Below are positions 6,093-7,574 of a stretch of 7,574 nucleotides of DNA, in pieces. This DNA is from Lachnospiraceae bacterium (lineage in GTDB: Bacteria > Bacillota > Clostridia > Lachnospirales > Lachnospiraceae), in assembly GCA_021199395.1 (NCBI GenBank), contig JAJQIE010000165.1, forward strand, positions 1 through 7,574. The letters run 5' to 3'. The position numbers and the translations under genes were made by a program. Below the pieces are notes generated by a model. That model searched no databases and was not told the DNA's origin. It worked only from the letters and a program-made list of their open reading frames with translations. The stretch's first letter is position 1. Every line of letters begins with the position of its first letter.

Positions 6093-7397
6093 TCAGCTGG
6101 CAAAAGTGCCTCCTGTTATGGTGACTTTCCCACTGCCCGATACAGAAGATGCAGCGCTTTTCTTCACGGCAAAAGTGCCTCCGGAAACTGTTATTTTACC
6201 CTTTGCAGCGGCATAAAGCGTTGTTGTTTTCCGTTTAAACGTTCCGCCCTTGATAGTGACAGCTGCACTATATTTGTCAGAATAAGCAGATACTTTTCCA
6301 TAAAATGTGCCTCCGGAGATTGTTGTCTTGCCTATCGATGCCACATCATTATAAGCACCACTTTCAGTGTATATTAATGTTTTGAAAGTTCCGCCTTTCA
6401 CCTTTAACGTTCCGCCACGATTTTCAACACCCCAGTAGTCAGAATCCACCTCCGAAGATCCTTCAATATCGAAAGAGCTAAATGTTCCACCCTTGATGGT
6501 AAGTGAGCCATAATTATGAATGCCTGGACTTGAGATAGCATAAATCAGTTTAAAATCTCCATCGCTGATAGTCATAGACCCTTCTACTTCATTATATAGA
6601 GAATATATCGAGAAGGTACCGCCCTTGATCAGTGCGGTTGCACCGTCAGTATTATCTAAAAGCCCTCCCGCATCGAATGTACCCCCGGTAATTGTCAGCT
6701 TTGCATTCTTTGTGTTATTATAGATGGAATGAATCAAATAAGGAGATGCACATGACTTAAAATCAAATACTCCTCCACTGATATTCAAAATCCCGGTATT
6801 ACTGAACATACCACAATAATAGCACTTAAATGTCCCATTTGAGATATTTAAGGTGCCGGAATTTGTAAATACCCGCGTTTCCATAAGTACCGATTCGTAA
6901 TCATTTTTTTCATAATCCGCCTGCGCTTTTGACTTAGAATTTGAAAATGTCCCTTTTGTAATATTCATCGTCCCGGCATTGGAGATAAAGCCGGTATAGG
7001 TTCCGCTCTTAACAGTAACCATCGCGGCTTTCGATACCTTCAATATCGTTCCGGCTACTTTGTTGTGCATGATCTTTCCATTTCGGATCGTCACAGTTCC
7101 TTTTTTTACAATAAGGCTGGCGCTCCCTTTAAATGTAATCGTATGCTTATTCAGGTTCAGCGTAAATGTCTTCCCGGAACGGCTGATCGTAATGCTGTCA
7201 GAAGTAGTAATGTCTGATTTCAAGACAATCGTTTCACCGGATTTTACCGCTTTGATCGCCGCGTCCAATGAAGTATACTTTGTGCTGCCGATTGTGGCCA
7301 CCGTCTTCGACGCGGCAAATGCCGTCGCCGAAAGCACAGCCGTCAATAAAAACACTGTCAGCGCTGTAATAAAAAGCCTTGTCATTTTCCCTTTCAT
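6093..7397 (-). CDS. Secreted beta-helix repeat surface protein
   Basis: A 434-residue protein. Residues 1-28 are a signal peptide (basic MKGKMTR, hydrophobic core, ATAFA before the likely cleavage). Residues 32-80 resemble the cap that opens many right-handed beta-helix proteins (YTSLDAAIKAVKSGETIVL). From about residue 127 the motif [T/L]-x-I-x-G-G-T-F recurs about 13 times at irregular 17-39 residue spacing (for example LTITGGTFD 234-242, TTISGGTFY 358-366, VTITGGTFA 425-433). This predicts a pectate-lyase-like parallel beta-helix, as in adhesins; no catalytic motif is seen. It stops one residue after the last motif, with no LPXTG, SLH or choline-binding anchor, so it may be released, or held by another protein. 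GGAGG at 7408-7412 is 10 bases before the ATG. Its A/T-rich stretches contrast with the rest of the window, which may reflect transfer or the Asn/Lys/Thr/Ser-rich repeats. Confidence 0.85.
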   Translation of the reverse strand: MKGKMTRLFITALTVFLLTAVLSATAFAASKTVATIGSTKYTSLDAAIKAVKSGETIVLKSDITTSDSITISRSGKTFTLNLNKHTITFKGSASLIVKKGTVTIRNGKIMHNKVAGTILKVSKAAMVTVKSGTYTGFISNAGTMNITKGTFSNSKSKAQADYEKNDYESVLMETRVFTNSGTLNISNGTFKCYYCGMFSNTGILNISGGVFDFKSCASPYLIHSIYNNTKNAKLTITGGTFDAGGLLDNTDGATALIKGGTFSIYSLYNEVEGSMTISDGDFKLIYAISSPGIHNYGSLTIKGGTFSSFDIEGSSEVDSDYWGVENRGGTLKVKGGTFKTLIYTESGAYNDVASIGKTTISGGTFYGKVSAYSDKYSAAVTIKGGTFKRKTTTLYAAAKGKITVSGGTFAVKKSAASSVSGSGKVTITGGTFAS

Positions 7398-7427
7398 ATT
7401 CTCATTTCCTCCCCGCGTTTTTCCTGT

Positions 7428-7456
7428 AAAATATTCATCGTTGCGACAAAAGGCAA
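7428..7456 (-). promoter_or_regulatory. Weak candidate promoter for the beta-helix gene
   Basis: On the minus strand, TTGCCT (7451-7456), 17-base spacer, TATTTT (7428-7433); each box matches the consensus at 4 of 6. The -35 box lies inside the 28-bp palindrome, so a protein bound there would block it. The match is poor enough that chance is possible. Confidence 0.3.
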
Positions 7457-7470
7457 TTGCCTTTTGTCGC
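7443..7470. repeat. Perfect 28-bp palindrome between two minus-strand genes
   Basis: The arm GCGACAAAAGGCAA (7443-7456) is followed at once by its exact reverse complement (7457-7470). It lies 29 bases past the stop of the upstream gene and 45 bases before the beta-helix ATG. As RNA it could fold with an AATT loop, but no T run follows it on the minus strand, so a standard terminator is doubtful. It could be an operator, an mRNA-stabilising hairpin, or a copy of a dispersed intergenic palindrome. Confidence 0.9.
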
Positions 7471-7499
7471 TCGAATCATTTTATTCTTTTGTTCGTTCT

Positions 7500-7574
7500 T
7501 TATTTCGCCTTTGACGCAGTGACCGACATATAGCCAGGCGCGACGCAGGTGTACTTATGTCCCTTTATAACCTT
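7500..7574 (-). CDS. C-terminal end of an unidentified gene (5' part outside the window)
   Basis: A minus-strand frame is open from the window edge for 24 codons to a TAA at 7500-7502, containing KGHKYTCVAPGYMSVT and ending in SKAK. The mixed composition looks like protein, and the spacing to the next gene on the same strand fits a gene end. Too short to identify. It could belong to another secreted protein of the same locus, but that is a guess. Confidence 0.5.
   Translation of the reverse strand, partial: KVIKGHKYTCVAPGYMSVTASKAK

Noticed and set aside
7435..7479. 14-codon minus-strand frame MIRATKGNCLLSQR across the palindrome
   Set aside because: No ribosome-binding site precedes it, and its content is dictated by the palindrome.

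Overview
The window looks like chromosomal DNA from a spore-forming clostridium of the Lachnospiraceae type (Bacillota). The basis is a Csp-like S8 subtilase, a 'chorion class' Gly/Cys-rich mini-protein, a DegV protein, a DUF5721 protein, strong GGAGG ribosome-binding sites and sigma-A-like promoters. This is inference from family resemblance; there is no rRNA or other phylogenetic marker. Base composition is uneven: 41 of 60 bases are G/C at 541-600 in the subtilase gene, against 19 of 60 at 6781-6840 in the beta-helix gene.

Left part (1-2160), plus strand: the 3' portion of an S8 subtilase gene, probably entering from beyond the window. It is followed 34 bases later by a 72-residue Gly/Cys-rich protein built from two copies of a 19-residue hydrophobic/Cys unit. 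In the subtilase the catalytic Asp, His and oxyanion Asn are recognisable, but the position of the nucleophilic Ser reads Cys.

Middle (2112-4117): a short single-pass membrane protein on the minus strand with its own promoter and a clear intrinsic terminator. Upstream of it, also on the minus strand, lies a DegV (fatty-acid-binding) gene broken by a single-base frameshift. Divergent from degV is a DUF5721 gene on the plus strand. It very probably starts at a TTG, because the first in-frame ATG overlaps the -10 box. It ends at a textbook terminator.

Right part (4175-7574), minus strand: in transcription order, the last 24 codons of an unidentified gene, a perfect 28-bp palindrome, a secreted beta-helix repeat protein, a stretch that may hold the tail of a decayed gene, and an O-antigen-ligase/polymerase-like membrane protein with a large extracytoplasmic insertion. 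These may form a surface polysaccharide/surface protein locus, but no glycosyltransferase is visible.

No tRNA, rRNA, CRISPR array, insertion sequence or known riboswitch was seen. The best leads are the Cys-for-Ser subtilase beside the Cys-rich repeat peptide, the degV frameshift, the 28-bp palindrome over a candidate promoter, and a 30-bp tandem duplication with a one-base slip at the start of the ligase gene.
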